This document shows, piece by piece, positions 10,859 to 22,737 of a stretch of DNA of 64,000 bases. This DNA comes from Asterionellopsis glacialis (taxonomy: Eukaryota > Bacillariophyta > Plagiogrammaphyceae > Rhaphoneidales > Asterionellopsidaceae): positions 42,745-106,744 of the forward strand of contig WKLE02001048.1 of NCBI GenBank assembly GCA_014885115.2, given 5' to 3'. Below the pieces are notes generated by a model that was not told the DNA's origin, made no database searches, and saw only the letters and a program-made list of their open reading frames with translations. The translations under genes and the position numbers were made by a program. The first letter of the stretch is position 1. Every line of letters begins with the position of its first letter.

Positions 10859-11846
10859 GACTATCAAAAGAGGATTGCCTATCTTTGATAACTTTAGTTT
10901 CGGATCGTGAAATGTTTAGCTTTTATGCTGTAGCAGCTGTGAGATCGTCGAAGATCGTCAGAAGTGCGATTTCGCGGAGGGAATGAAAAAAAAAATGTCC
11001 AAGGTTATAAAAACGAGAACACTTCAAGACGAAAGGTAAATATCGCTGTTCTTTCGTCACAACTAAAACCATGATGGCATCGACATCACAACAGTCATGC
11101 AACTGGCCAATCAACGATCACTCTTCAGACGCACCGATATTTGGACAGAAAGCTGATGTCACTATAACGTTAATGTAACGTTCTTAATACTGCGAGTTTA
11201 GACTATTGTTAATTAACCGTGGAATCGGCGTTAAACGAAGCTTTCTCCAGTCTTGATGAGTCCCGCTAAAAGAGAAATAGGCGACACTACCGCAGGTACC
11301 TATCGTACCATACTACAGTGCATTGGACTTGCCTGGTAGGCTACCAGTGATTACTATCACAATATCGTGTTTATTATCCTGGGTACATACAACAGAAGAT
11401 CTTCTGGACTGTAGCATTGTTGTTGTTGCCTTCGACTTCTCTCACAAATCATTACGAAATGGCTAGTGACCTGCCTCCTATGAAAAGACTCTCAACTGAA
11501 TTGATTGATTAATGAATATTGAACATTAGTGGCGTTCTTCTCTTTAGATAAGGAAAAGTAGGAACAAGAGAAGACAATCGTGAAATTTTTGACAGGCTGG
11601 AATTGCTTGATTATTAAAAGAATGATGGCTTTCTTATGTTTACTGTTTTACTCCATAAACAAAATATTTGAAAGGGAGTTGTGTGTTATAATTTGATGTC
11701 GGGTTTCTACAAGTTAAACAGTTGAAGAAAACCCTGATCTTTGGACAAAACATGCAGTAGTTTGTAGAGATATGAAACATAGTAGAACGTAGCTACACAT
11801 TTGCTACTTTTTAAAAACATCCCAAATCTGAATAGCTCAAATAAAA
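10859..11846. other. Intergenic region, no supported gene
   Basis: Nearly 1 kb between two minus-strand genes. It holds one GGTACC-type element near 11295 (CAGGTACCTATCGTACC) and otherwise AT-rich sequence with short random frames. Confidence 0.6.
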
Positions 11847-13589
11847 TTATGAAGAATCTTCCTCTTCTGTACTGCTGCTCTCGTCGTCAAAGTCCATAAT
11901 TGATGCTGACTTTACTTTCAATATACGCCTTATCTTGTTTCTATTTTTTTTCTGGGACCTCCGAGGCGTCGTTGCAACAATACGACGTGATGAAGGACAC
12001 TTGGGAGGTTTTGAATTATAATCTATCACTCGCTCATTTTTAGCTTCTAAGTTGGTAGTACCGTAAACCATAGCTTTTTCTCCTGGGGGATCAATAGGGA
12101 TATTCAATGGTTTCGAAAACTTTCTATCCAAATTCGAAGGACTCATTGGCATTTGGTTTTGATCGTTTTTGCTGTCCATGGATGAACTAGACGAAAGCGG
12201 TGGCATAGTAAGTTCATGTTCAGGATTAGATTCATTCCTTCGTCTTGGGCTTGCCTTGTCCCTAAACTGCATTGGGAATGGTGATGATAGACGGGATGCA
12301 GAAGAAATACGCTTTACGGAAGGTATACCGTGATCTCTTTGTATAGTAGGTCCACTTTCTGTATCTGATGATGAGGCAGTTGGAATTGTGCTAACACTAG
12401 GTTGGTCTTGAACCAATCGAAAGGTCTGAGTATTTCTTAAATCTAATGTTGCATCTGCAAAAGAATTTGATGATGGACTGTTTGGAGCCGACCTAACACT
12501 TTCTCTTCTAGAATTGCCGCTTTTGTTGTTCCATTCGGGAGACCTTCGCGGCTTTTGTATTTGTATAGCTTTGACATCTTCTGATAATGTACGAAGTCTT
12601 GGTTCGTTTTGATGAATCGATAACTGATTAAAATGAGGAAGTTGCATCACACCACATGATGCAGCCACGGATTCTTCCGCAGGTCCACAATTAGTCATTG
12701 GTGAATAACAATTGTTAACCTGATTGTCATACTTGGCATGTGCAAGCGATTTAGCAGTTGGCACACCAATGAGTTCTTTCGATTTTTCACGAACTTTCTC
12801 TTCTTCATTGTCACCCGTGTCTGGAGAAGACGTGTCGATTCTCAATCCTCTACTTTGCAGGGATCTCCGACGTATATTCCTGCTTTTGATTTTTATGGTT
12901 TGGCCATCCTCTTCGCTCTTCTTTCTCTGGCCATTGGCCTTGTTCTTTCTTTCTTTTCCGGGCGAGTTAAAGCGTACCCACTCATCTCGTTTGACTTTAT
13001 GCCCACTAGGTGACATGGGACGTGCTACTTGTCGCTCAGATTCCTTCACTGCCTTTCCATTGATCGACTTTAAATCTGGTAAACGATATAAGACATATAG
13101 TCGTCTCATTCGACCATTTTCTGTTTCGTTCTGTTTGGAAGAAGGCGATGATGAATTGACATCCGTCAAGTACAAATGTTCCAGATTAAAAAAGATAGAT
13201 GTTATCGTATCAATCCATTCGGGCAAGCTGTCTGTCTGATTCAAGGGAATATGTAGCGCTCTTACACGAGCTGCGGCCAAGCGCGGTGTCCCCAGTCGAA
13301 GTGCTTTGGGAGATACACGGCGTGGTAACACCATTAAGGATCCATCCTGTCGATGCGATCCTGCTTGTTCTGAAATTAATTTCCATCTACCTTCGTGACT
13401 TTGAAGTGATGGATCAGTTCTAGGGTCGTCAACCATAGTATCGTGAAATCGTGAATTGCATCGAGGGGAAAGGTACAATGGATGATCTTGTTGTCTTTCA
13501 GATAACGATACATGCAACGGAGATCGAGGAGGGCAGTGGTAATGCTGGTGCTGATGATGCGATTGTCTCGAAGCCATTCTCGTTGCCAT
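11847..13589 (-). CDS. Leucine-rich-repeat-cap-like domain with long disordered Ser-rich tail
   Basis: A single-exon protein of 580 residues. The ATG at 13589 is used because the upstream frame begins with TTG. After a His- and Gln-rich N-terminus, residues about 115-210 look like a short leucine-rich repeat region: RVRALHIPLNQTDSLPEWID, then FFNLEHLYLTDV, and finally RRLYVLYRLPDLKSINGK followed by ES.ER, which resembles the LRR-cap ending of many eukaryotic LRR proteins (YR...P.L..ID...V...ER). The remaining two thirds are disordered, with many Ser, Arg and Lys residues and several SPS and RRxS sites that could be phosphorylated. It ends with an acidic DDESSSTEEEDSS. No function can be assigned beyond a likely protein-interaction role. 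Confidence 0.75.
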   Translation of the reverse strand: MATRMASRQSHHQHQHYHCPPRSPLHVSLSERQQDHPLYLSPRCNSRFHDTMVDDPRTDPSLQSHEGRWKLISEQAGSHRQDGSLMVLPRRVSPKALRLGTPRLAAARVRALHIPLNQTDSLPEWIDTITSIFFNLEHLYLTDVNSSSPSSKQNETENGRMRRLYVLYRLPDLKSINGKAVKESERQVARPMSPSGHKVKRDEWVRFNSPGKERKNKANGQRKKSEEDGQTIKIKSRNIRRRSLQSRGLRIDTSSPDTGDNEEEKVREKSKELIGVPTAKSLAHAKYDNQVNNCYSPMTNCGPAEESVAASCGVMQLPHFNQLSIHQNEPRLRTLSEDVKAIQIQKPRRSPEWNNKSGNSRRESVRSAPNSPSSNSFADATLDLRNTQTFRLVQDQPSVSTIPTASSSDTESGPTIQRDHGIPSVKRISSASRLSSPFPMQFRDKASPRRRNESNPEHELTMPPLSSSSSMDSKNDQNQMPMSPSNLDRKFSKPLNIPIDPPGEKAMVYGTTNLEAKNERVIDYNSKPPKCPSSRRIVATTPRRSQKKNRNKIRRILKVKSASIMDFDDESSSTEEEDSS

Positions 13590-14513
13590 TATTGTTGTCT
13601 CTAGAAGCACACTTTGCTGACTGACTTTTGTTCTATATTGAGTCAGATGGCAATTATCAACAAGTCGTTCGTTTTTCAATAGGCATCAATAATGAAAAAT
13701 ACTGGTAAGCTAGTGTTCTAAGTGTTCTGTTGCTCTGTTCCAATGAATGATATTTCTTTGACAGGATGAAGCATGCAAATCACAACAGGGACTAAATTGG
13801 TTCTTGCGGGAAGCAACGCCGGGAAAACAACGGAAAGGAGGATGTGGAAAATGAACACAGGATGAATCGGTTTCTTCGGTGTTTGCTGGATGTTTCAGGG
13901 TTTTGAAAGTTGGTTCGTATGTGTATTCCAACCATATTACCACGAATGGTTGAAAAATCTGAGAGATTGTAATGTCCTACTTAGGACTAGGAACTCTAGA
14001 ACCTTAAGACACGAACGTTGAGACCATGTGAATCACTTAATCCAAGATTTTTGTATTTAGGAGATAAAAAATTGTTCAAATCAAAATGTGATTTTTGATA
14101 TGGAAGAGTTAATACTGGTTGTACAGTATATTCATAGATGCTGTGTTTTAGACGGACAAAGACAGACGCAATATTGAATTTAGAGACTCCCGGATGCCAT
14201 TCATTTTTCATGGAAAATCTTTGTTCTGTGTTTTTTTTTTGGGGTTGTGTTCTTCCTTGAAAAAGAAAATCTTCTACAGAGGTAAGAAAACACGGAAACA
14301 ACACACACTAAAGCAGCAATAGCTTTACCTTGTGTTGTTTTTGTTATTCCTCTTAATAGCTCTACGGAGTAAGTATATTTTTACCAATAGTCACAAGCAG
14401 ATAATTCGGATTGTAAACGTATACTCAGCTTGGGAACAACTGAATTTGTTTGGAAATCAGTTATTCATATAAGCACAGTACCCACTACAGTACCAGTAAC
14501 TCTATAGAAAACC
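13590..14513. other. Divergent intergenic region, no supported gene
   Basis: About 920 bp between the ATGs of the LRR-like and WKF-domain genes. It contains a T/C-rich tract near 14229 and no convincing frame. Confidence 0.6.
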
Positions 14514-15143
14514 ATGGGAGCCGGTAAAAATAAAGCCCATCGCAAGAAGCGTATCAGTAAACATGTATTGGATGCTCAAAAGAAACGTCAGGAAGAGGCA
14601 GGTGATGAACAAACAAATGCAACTGCACAAGATACTTCTTTGACGGCAGCAGCACCAAATTCTACAACCCCGAAAAAGAAAAAATCCAAGAAAACGATGC
14701 ATATAAAAGATCCCAAGGAGGCAGCGACATACCTATCCTCTTGGAAACATCGAGAGGCTGGAACAAATTGGAAATTCAACAAAAATACACAATCTTGGCT
14801 CATCCGTCACATGTACGAAGCTGATAAGGTTGATAAAACTTGTTTTAGTTTGTTATTAGAATATCTTTTACCGGGTGATGATAAAACACAGGCAAGAGTA
14901 CGTGCCGAAGGAACTCGAAGAGCGTTGCGGTACAAAGATTATGAAAAAAATAATCCAAATAGTGGTGGTGACAATGAAGAATCTGCCAACAAAGAAACAA
15001 CAAAAGAGGCAGGAGATAATGAGAAAAATAGTGAAACAACTGATGAAGATGATGATACAATGAAATGGAATGCACTCAGTGATCATGACAAAAGGAAGGA
15101 ATACAAAAGAGCTCGAAAAGTCCTTGATGTATTGAAGGAATAA
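14514..15143 (+). CDS. WKF-domain protein (C7orf50-like)
   Basis: A single-exon protein of 209 residues. The central block AATYLSSWKHREAGTNWKFNKNTQSWLIRHMYEADKV fits the WKF domain, named for its Trp-Lys-Phe motif and found in human C7orf50, followed by the helical TCFSLLLEYL. Family members are small basic nuclear or nucleolar proteins linked with ribosome biogenesis by association data; no reaction is known. The N-terminus is strongly basic (KNKAHRKKRISKH, PKKKKSKK), consistent with nuclear or nucleolar import. The C-terminal half is acidic with Asn, Glu and Asp runs and ends in a basic helix. It is divergent from the LRR-like gene. Confidence 0.8.
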   Translation: MGAGKNKAHRKKRISKHVLDAQKKRQEEAGDEQTNATAQDTSLTAAAPNSTTPKKKKSKKTMHIKDPKEAATYLSSWKHREAGTNWKFNKNTQSWLIRHMYEADKVDKTCFSLLLEYLLPGDDKTQARVRAEGTRRALRYKDYEKNNPNSGGDNEESANKETTKEAGDNEKNSETTDEDDDTMKWNALSDHDKRKEYKRARKVLDVLKE

Positions 15144-16725
15144 TTTGCAAGTGGTTGTTTTGGATCTGTCCATGCCATAGCAATAGTAGGCATCTTCACA
15201 CCTGTACTTCTAGGATTGCTTTGGAGAGCGCGAGACAAATAAATAGTGCACCCATTTGTTTCAGAAAGATAATTTGGTTCTTTGACAAAGTCTTTACATT
15301 TGGATGATTCTGAGCACAAATGATTGGCATTTGATTTTTGTGACTGACAGCAACATGTCTCACTTCATCGTGTCAAAGTTGTGTCGGCAACTCTTTGCAT
15401 GAGGTTGGTGATACTAGAGCTGTGATGCTTAGTACAGCTCTCTCGTGTCTGCCATGCCGAGAGCGTGTTGAGTTCTGGTATAGCACGTGCATTTTGGATA
15501 TGGTTAGGGATAATATATAACAAAGATGGTGAGGTCACTGAGAATTTTAATTATGACGTAGGTGACCCTGCTCTCACGTAGACTCCAGGGCATTTTATAC
15601 TACTAGGAAAGAGAACAAACAAATCAATTCTGAACCGCACGAGGTATTTATTTGATGAACATAGCCGATCATATCTTTTTCAGAGAGACCTCGGGCAGAC
15701 AGCTCAGACGCGCCATCACAACACAAGAAAAGTCTTTCGCGTTTCACACACTGGCATACAAGAATCTTCCATTGTCAAGGCATAATTTTCGTGCTTTTCA
15801 AAAAATCCTTTTTGTTGCATATTCTTCATCAGAAGTAAGGTAAGACTTTGTTAATTTTACAGGTTTCTCGTCGATGATTCCGCCGTTTTTCGTTGTCGTC
15901 CATGGTCAACGCCGATGGGAGAAAGGTTTTTCGGTTTTATCTCTCCACGCTGAACGAATTTTCGCGCGATACACGCGAAAAAGCATTCTTTCTGGAAAAG
16001 TTGCACTATGAATGAGAATATGCGCTGTGATTGGTCCACGTACGTATAGAGCATATTTTTCCTTTTCATTGCGGGGAACTTTTGTGTGGAGGTTACACAG
16101 AAAATATACTGTGCGGCTCGCCGATCGATCTGACGTACTCATGCGTACAGGAGGAACAGCTCATGACCCAATTTTTAAATTCTGACATCCTTGAAGATGT
16201 GGATCTGCGTAGCTTTGTACTGGTAATTGCGTTGATTTCAAATTCCATCAGAATCTTTGTCTTGCTGTCCTTCACAACTCTACGGTGACCATGAGTTTCC
16301 CGTAGGTTCTACATGGAATCTACGCTACATAAAGACTGAATCCCACAAAAGGAACCATGGGTTGTGTCAAACAACACGATTTGATTCGATTACGTGCATA
16401 TTTCCTGGACAGCTTTTGGATGGCGTGATGGCATTGTTTGCTGTTGATTGGAGGAATTTTGTAATAGTGTGTTCCACATGTTTTCATTGGGTAATCCGAA
16501 GTTACTTTTGTTATGGTTTTTCTCCTGACTTCAAATCAGATGTGCTCGTTTTTAACCGATGCCATCGCATTCCCACCTTTGTGGAAAACTCGCGAAGACA
16601 TCTCTCTATTTTCATCGACGCATTGATTTGTTCTTTCAATTGAACGGCTCTGAAGACTTACGATATATGCCTAATTTACACTGCACCTCTCTTTTACCCT
16701 CACCCACCATATAGATCATAATAAA
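15144..16725. other. Long intergenic region, no supported gene
   Basis: About 1.6 kb between two plus-strand genes. Several 60-130 codon frames exist on both strands, but none shows a domain, composition bias or splice support. The stretch around 15860-16160 is richer in CG dinucleotides than its surroundings. The CCT gene's promoter and 5' UTR must lie in the right part. Confidence 0.55.
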
Positions 16726-17962
16726 ATGGCAACTGCCACCCATCAGAAGCACAGTAGTGACCAACTTGATGCGGCTCGAGCGCTTTTGGACGTATTCCCT
16801 TCGGTTACAGAGTCAACGGTTGATTCAGGGTCGAACTTCCATCCGGTGGTAAAGGAACCAAACTCTTCCAGTGATTGGGAGTTCCGCGGAACAGCTCACA
16901 AAAAAATTGGAGCTCTTGATGCTCTTGCCGTGCTGGCTTCCAGAGCCCAAGATATGCAGCCCATATCCCGGCCTGCTCACTCATTAAGTGGTTTCAATTC
17001 TGTTTCTTCCTCTTCGGACGATGACTCTGAAGCTATGCCTCCACCACCACCTCGTCGCCGGCCCCGTAGTGTCTCAAACCCAGAGGGAATGGAAAAGTGG
17101 GATTCCTTGAACCCGAGGCGCAACGATAGACTGCATTTTGTGCTTCCTTCCTCGATTTTAGAAGAAGAACTAGCTGAAGCAAGTGCAGCAGCGGAAAGGC
17201 AAAAGGAAGGAAGTGCTAGAAAGCTTCCGATCAAAAAGCGAGGAGGAAAGGCAGCAGATCCTTTTGGGACTAGTCCTAATTCAGTTACAAGTCCTATTAT
17301 GGACTCAATTAAGGAGGAAGAGGAAGAACCAGCTACACCAGAAATAGAAATCGATGAGGCTGATATGGATCCCGAGGAGTTATTAAGACGGGCTCGCTCT
17401 AGGTTATTAGAAGATTTAAGCGAAGGAAGCCTTAATGGTGAAAAAGGAGTTCTGACACTTCCTCATTCTCTCAACAAATACAAGGAGGTAAGAAATGTTA
17501 TGTGAAAATGCATTCTCATTTCAATTTGAATTGCTCATAGCTAACCAAGCCAGCATCGCAATTTCCACCACAACATCATCATTGGCACAGGTTTATAACA
17601 AGAATGGTCGTATTGGAATTTACACTCCTGCTGAACGTGCGGCTATAATTGCGCGATTCTCCAGAAAGCGTTCGCGCCGTATGTGGAAGAAAAAGATCCG
17701 CTACAACTGCCGCAAAAATCTTGCTGATCGTCGCATGCGTGTAAAGGGTAGATTTGTTAAGCGATCCACAGAGGAAATGGCAAAAGTTATGCCCTCAGTT
17801 GATACTAACCCTGCCCCTGTTCCTGCGCTCTCTGAAGAAAAGGCTGAGACACAGGATCCTACTCATGATGTTGACATGCCAGATGTCAATGATCCAGAAG
17901 CAGGCTTTGCACCAACTGAAGATCAACCCTTCCGCAGATTGCGTCGTCATACCATCACATGA
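16726..17962 (+). CDS. CCT-domain (CONSTANS/CO-like/TOC1) regulatory protein
   Basis: Two exons (16726..17487 and 17591..17962) with a 103-bp intron, giving 377 residues. The last exon opens with YNKNGRIGIYTPAERAAIIA and then the CCT signature: RFSRKRSRRMWKKKIRYNCR, followed by KNLADRRMRVKGRFVKRS. The ending RVKGRFVKR is diagnostic of CCT domains. In plants these domains mediate nuclear import, contact with NF-Y subunits and CCAAT-type DNA binding in light and clock pathways. Diatoms carry CCT proteins without the plant B-box or receiver domains, and none is seen here. The N-terminal 250 residues are disordered with a Pro run and acidic patches (EEEEEPATPEIEIDEADMD). The target genes cannot be inferred. 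Confidence 0.88.
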
Positions 17963-18266
17963 TGACTATCGTTTTGACTTGCACCCAAACCTTAAACATA
18001 TGCATATTAACCTCACAGTACATGAAGGCACACAGACCCACGATGTCCGTCCTCGTTCGTCACAGTACATGCTGCCGCAATGCACTCTTAAATCATTCTA
18101 GCTACACATCAAAGGCAATTTTCCTGTGTCATGGCGACATGTGAACACATCTGTCTTTGGATCTGGACCTTATATTTTTATACCCTCTGCTCTTGACATA
18201 TCCAGACAAATCTATATAAAGTAATAAAGCACCACTCTTCACCCAAGACAGTTGTTTCAGTGTGTA
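17963..18266. other. Convergent 3' intergenic region
   Basis: 304 bp between the stop codons of the CCT and SLX9-like genes. It contains AT-rich tracts and AATAAA-like strings near 18222, consistent with transcript ends of both genes. Confidence 0.5.
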
Positions 18267-18881
18267 TTATCGTTTATTATTACGTCGTGTTGCATGAAAC
18301 TTTTTGCGATGCTTTACTCCCAATCGCTCCTTCTTAGCTTCCTTCCGCTTAGCAGCTTCTTCCAATTCTTGCTTTGTCCTTAGTTCGGATTTTACTTGCT
18401 GCTCTTCAGCCTGATCGGCTAGCGTATTTTTCAAATGTTGCTTGATGGTATCGAATGGATTTGATTGAAATGCAGGATGTTGCAATACTAAATTCATATG
18501 TGTAACTTCTTTTGCGGCCACTTGCTGCTTAGCTTTATTGGTTTCTACACGATCATCACCATTTGGGTGTACCTTTGAAGAATCGGACGTCGATTTTGTC
18601 ATTGTCGCCTTCAAGGCTTTTCGAATGGCATCCATCCCATCTATACGTTTCTTTTGATCGTCTTCTTTCTGCAATTTGAGAGTGGATAGAATCATTTTTT
18701 CACGTTTTAAATATTGTTCGCGTTTTGCTTGACGCTTACGTTGTCCACGACTTAACTGCGTCTCTGGTGTTGCTGTATTAGTTTTAGATCCATCGTTATT
18801 TTGTTGTACTGCTGTAGTGGTTACAGCAACAGCCGCAGGAGTAGCATTTTGACGAAAACTTTTTTTAGTTGCTTTTGGCAT
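18267..18881 (-). CDS. SLX9-like ribosome biogenesis factor (FAM207A/SLX9 family)
   Basis: A single-exon basic protein of 204 residues. Family features are an N-terminal LSRGQRKRQAKREQYLKRE block and a C-terminal HMNLVLQHPAFQSNPFDTIK segment continuing QHLKNTLA, which closely follows the SLX9 pattern (VL.HP.FQ.NPF..I..HL.NT). The yeast factor assists 18S rRNA processing and export of pre-40S particles in the nucleolus. The C-terminus is strongly basic (KRKEAKKERLGVKHRKKFHA, then RRNNKR). No membrane or signal segment is visible. It is divergent from the eEF1A gene by about 700 bp, a pairing of two translation-related genes. Assignment rests on two short motifs, so it is good but not certain. 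Confidence 0.8.
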   Translation of the reverse strand: MPKATKKSFRQNATPAAVAVTTTAVQQNNDGSKTNTATPETQLSRGQRKRQAKREQYLKREKMILSTLKLQKEDDQKKRIDGMDAIRKALKATMTKSTSDSSKVHPNGDDRVETNKAKQQVAAKEVTHMNLVLQHPAFQSNPFDTIKQHLKNTLADQAEEQQVKSELRTKQELEEAAKRKEAKKERLGVKHRKKFHATRRNNKR

Positions 18882-19588
18882 TTTGAGTTGTCGATTTTCG
18901 TAGAGTTGAGTAGAATAGAAATTTGATTCCTTTCAAGCAAGGTATTTTGAATTTGAAACAAAAAATGTTTGTGTAATACAAATGGTTTTCTATCTCTGTC
19001 GTTTGAAACCTATTAATTATCCCGCAGCAAAGATTTGTTGTGATGGAAGTTGTGAACACAAAAACTCTTTTCCTTTTTTCTCGAATGATTTTATTTTTTC
19101 TTGGCTGTGATGCCATCAGGCGATTGCATGATGGCTGCTGTGCTTCCTAGCACATGGACACTCGTACCTTTGTACGTGTATTATACGTACCGTTTACCGT
19201 TGATCAAAAATATTAATGATGTCTGGTCTTCACACCCAAGCTCTGCGCGGATGAATGCGACAACTAGCCAGAGAGAGAAGAAGTATCGGTGCAAGGCAGT
19301 CGTGTGCCGTGTGTTTGTGTCCAGGAAACGATGAAAGCACTGAAATGTCGAGGATTGAGCCTCCGCCGCCTGTGCAAGCTATCACACCAAACAAATCTAG
19401 GACCTAACCTGAAATCTCTAGCTCGCGATCTTGTATGTACTTCGTATGGACCGTGTGGAATTCTTCGCCACTTATCTCTCTAGAGGACGACACAGATCTC
19501 ATTTCTCTTTGCGATACTCCGCTTTGCATTGCCTCTCATCTCTTGTTTGAATTTTCGATAGTGTCATCTACAGCAAAACAGAAATATC
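18882..19588. other. Divergent intergenic region upstream of eEF1A
   Basis: About 700 bp between the SLX9-like and eEF1A start codons. A TCTCTAGAGGAC element occurs at 19477-19488. No other gene is supported. Confidence 0.55.
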
Positions 19589-21048
19589 ATGCCGGAAGAT
19601 CTAAAACACTTGAGCATGGTGGTCATCGGGCACATTGATGCTGGTGAGTACAAGGGAGAGCATCGAAAGAAATTTTAAAAGAATTCACCATTTTTGAGAT
19701 TTCTCCAATCATGCCTACTTTCTAAACATGTTCTGCGTACTCATTCTTCATGACCCTTTTGTTTAAAACTATAGGAAAGTCCACAACAACAGGACATTTG
19801 ATTTACAAATGTGGTGGTATTGAAGAACGAACTATGGAAGAATATGAAAAGGAAGCCAAGGAGCTAGGGAAGGAGTCGTTTAAATATGCTTGGGTTTTAG
19901 ATAATCTCAAGGCCGAAAGGGAACGTGGTATTACAATCGATATTTCACTTTGGAAATTTAAAACTAAAAAGTATCAATATACAATAATTGATGCTCCTGG
20001 ACACCGCGATTTTATAAAGAATATGATTACTGGAACGTCTCAAGCTGACGTTGCCCTGCTTGTGATTGATGCATCTCAACGCGGATTTGAGGCTGGTATT
20101 TCAAAGGATGGGCAAACCCGTGAACATGCTCTTCTTGCCTATACATTGGGTGTGAAACAAATGATTGTTGCGATCAATAAAATGGATGATAGTTCTGTCA
20201 AATATGATCAGGGACGCTTCCTAGAAGTCAAGGAAGAAGTTTCAGCATATCTAAAGAAGGTTGGTTATAAACCTATGAAAATTCCTTTCGTCCCTATCTC
20301 TGGATGGGAAGGTGACAATATGATTGAAAAGTCTGCTAATATGCCCTGGTATGATGGACCCTGTCTTCTTGAAGCTCTTGACAATACCTTACCTCCGAAG
20401 CGTTTAGTTGACAAGCCCCTTCGTCTTCCCATCCAAGATGTGTACAAAATTGGTGGTATAGGAACTGTTCCAGTCGGCCGTGTTGAAACTGGTGTTATCA
20501 AGTCTGGTATGACTGCATGCTTTGCCCCTTCTGATATCCATGCCGACATCAAGTCTCTTGAAATGCACCATGAACTTTTGGATGAGGCTTACCCAGGTGA
20601 CAATGTTGGATTTCATGTTAAGAATGTTGGTCACAAAGAACTCCGTCGTGGTGATGTCGCCTCAGATGCAAATAATGACCCTGCCTCGGGTGTTGAATCC
20701 TTCGAAGCACAAGTGATTGTAATGAACCACCCTGGTGAAATTTCCAATGGTTATGCTCCTGTTATTGATTGTCACACAGCTCATGTTGCCTGTATCTTCA
20801 CCAATATTAAAGAAAAGATGGATCGTCGTTCTGGAAAGGTCCTTGAACAAGAACCCGATTTTGTTCAGAATGGTGATGCTTGCATCGTTGATTTGGAACC
20901 CTGCAAGGCATTTTGTGTTGAAACGTTCACAGACTTTCCACCTCTTGGTCGTTTCGCGGTCCGTGACATGCGTCAGACCGTTGCCGTTGGTGTTATCAAA
21001 TCTGTCACCAAAACTGAAAGGGAGGATTTAGAAAAAGTTTGTAGTTAA
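19589..21048 (+). CDS. Translation elongation factor 1-alpha (eEF1A), divergent copy
   Basis: Two exons (19589..19643 and 19775..21048) giving 442 residues. The first exon codes only 18 residues plus one base and splits the P-loop: GHIDAG in exon 1 joins [14 protein letters not shown] in exon 2. GTPase motifs are all present: DAPGHRDF (G3), NKMD (G4) and VPISGW (G5). The middle and C-terminal domains carry [35 protein letters not shown] and [19 protein letters not shown]. The factor delivers aminoacyl-tRNA to the ribosome. It is true eEF1A, not EFL. Unusual points are [12 protein letters not shown] in place of the common KxH(I/V)N(I/L)VV start and an acidic ending, [11 protein letters not shown], where most eEF1A have a Lys-rich tail. 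Some diatoms keep both eEF1A and EFL, and this may be the lesser copy. Confidence 0.93.
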
Positions 21049-22285
21049 GAAAAAAGGCTAAGCCTTTTGCAAAAATTGTAATCCTTTTGAGAAAGAAATC
21101 GCATGCGGTATCATTTGCAATGGAAGGAAAGAAATATGAATAGATGAAAATACACTACATAAAAGTTCTTGTGGAAAATCTTTTCTCGGAATGGGACATG
21201 ATAATAGTGTTTAGAAGTTTTGCTAAAGATGTTTACTAACTGAGAAAGATTACGCATCATGTAGGGTCTGTAATGCAGTTTCAGTTCGATTGTTGTAATC
21301 ACAATATATATATGGCGTTGTGCTTGTCTCTGTATTTTACTCCTATTGATGTAAGCATTGAGCGAAGTTATCGAAATCAAATCCATGGGGGAAACGTGCC
21401 ATTCAATTCAAATATCATGGAAACGTGCAGGGACGAGGAAAAAATCAATGAAAAAAGGGGGGTGGAAACATTGAATATATTAAAACAAACTTCCTTCAAG
21501 TATTTTTAACTACCTGTATTATTATTTATTATTTGTAGTCATCTTAGGCCCACTGGTCGGGGATGTCAAAAATTGGCTGATAGGCGGTGATGGGTTGATG
21601 TCCGTACTTCCGCCCGTCATCCATTTACCCTTGTCTGCATTTCCAAGAAAATAACATGGACTACACTATCATACTGAATGTATTGTAGAACATAGGTCCT
21701 ACGCGTATTACCCTTGTACTAGTCCTTAGGTAAGTCTCCCTTACATACTCAAGTCATGAGTATGCTCCACTTGTCTCTGTCCCATCCTGTATTCTTTTTT
21801 GCAGTCCCGCCTTCTTTTTCCTCTTCTAAATGCACATCTCATAATTTTTGTTGAGTGATTTTTTTATGATGATCATCATCAAAAAGAAGAATGAACATAA
21901 TCCATTCCTTGTAGGTAAGTCTCATGATTGACACAGATGGAAGGGTTAAGGTTCTGTAAGGATTGATTGTTACATTGCTCAGTCACTACCAAGGTTGGTC
22001 ATGGTGGAGTTGTCTTGAGCCTACCCTGCAGTGGAGTATTGATGTGAAACTCACAATAGTATTCTTTTTCTTGTGTTTGTCTTGTAAAGATGATAGTAGT
22101 ATTGGAGTTTTTTTTCTCATGGAATCAATACTAAATTCTTATATAATTGGGATTGTTTAAGGTCACACCAAAATCATGTGGATTTCCATGTCTTTCAACT
22201 CCATATATTTTCCGTTGAGGCCAATTTTTCCAAAACTCAGATATAAGGGTTTATCAATAATTATCATATATAGTGTCTTCATGAA

Positions 22286-22540
22286 TATTCACTTAAGGCC
22301 GTATGGTCTGCACATGGGGTAATATTCTCTTCATAAATATATGCTTATCTCATGGCAAAACAATATTTAGTTGAGAATACAATTATTGAATTTCAAGTCA
22401 ATAAGTATGAAGTATATTCACTACGGCCATATGGGCCACTCATGGGGTAATATCCTCTTCATGAAAATATACTTGTCTCACGACGAAACAATATTTAGTT
22501 AAGAACATAATTGTAGAATTTCAAGTTAACAAGTATGAAG
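22286..22540. repeat. Two-copy diverged tandem repeat, about 127 bp per unit
   Basis: The unit beginning TATTCACT(TA)A(A/C)GGCC(A/G)TATGG at 22286 recurs at 22415. Both copies contain CATGGGGTAATAT, AAACAATATTTAGTT and an ending AA(T/C)AAGTATGAAG. The copies differ by scattered substitutions and small indels, so the duplication is not very recent. No coding potential is seen. Confidence 0.85.
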
Positions 22541-22737
22541 CCAATTAATTATTTATTGTGTGTGTTTCTTGTTTGCTTTGTCTCTTCTTAGTGTACCTGG
22601 TACTGAAGAGTTGTTATGAGAGTCTTTTGAAATATTGGCAATACCTATTCTCAATAAAAAATAAAATCTGATGCTGAACTGGAGTCCTATCCTGGTGCTT
22701 CTGATCATCACTTCTACCAACCAGAAATGGTTAAACC

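Noticed and set aside
16257..16643. A 128-codon plus-strand frame before the CCT gene
   Set aside because: No motif, irregular composition and no conserved-looking segment; chance frames of this size occur in gene-free stretches here.
15144..16725. Possible tRNA or other structured RNA gene in the long spacer
   Set aside because: I looked for a GGTTCRANNCC-type B box with a matching A box and acceptor stem and found none. A covariance-model scan would be decisive.
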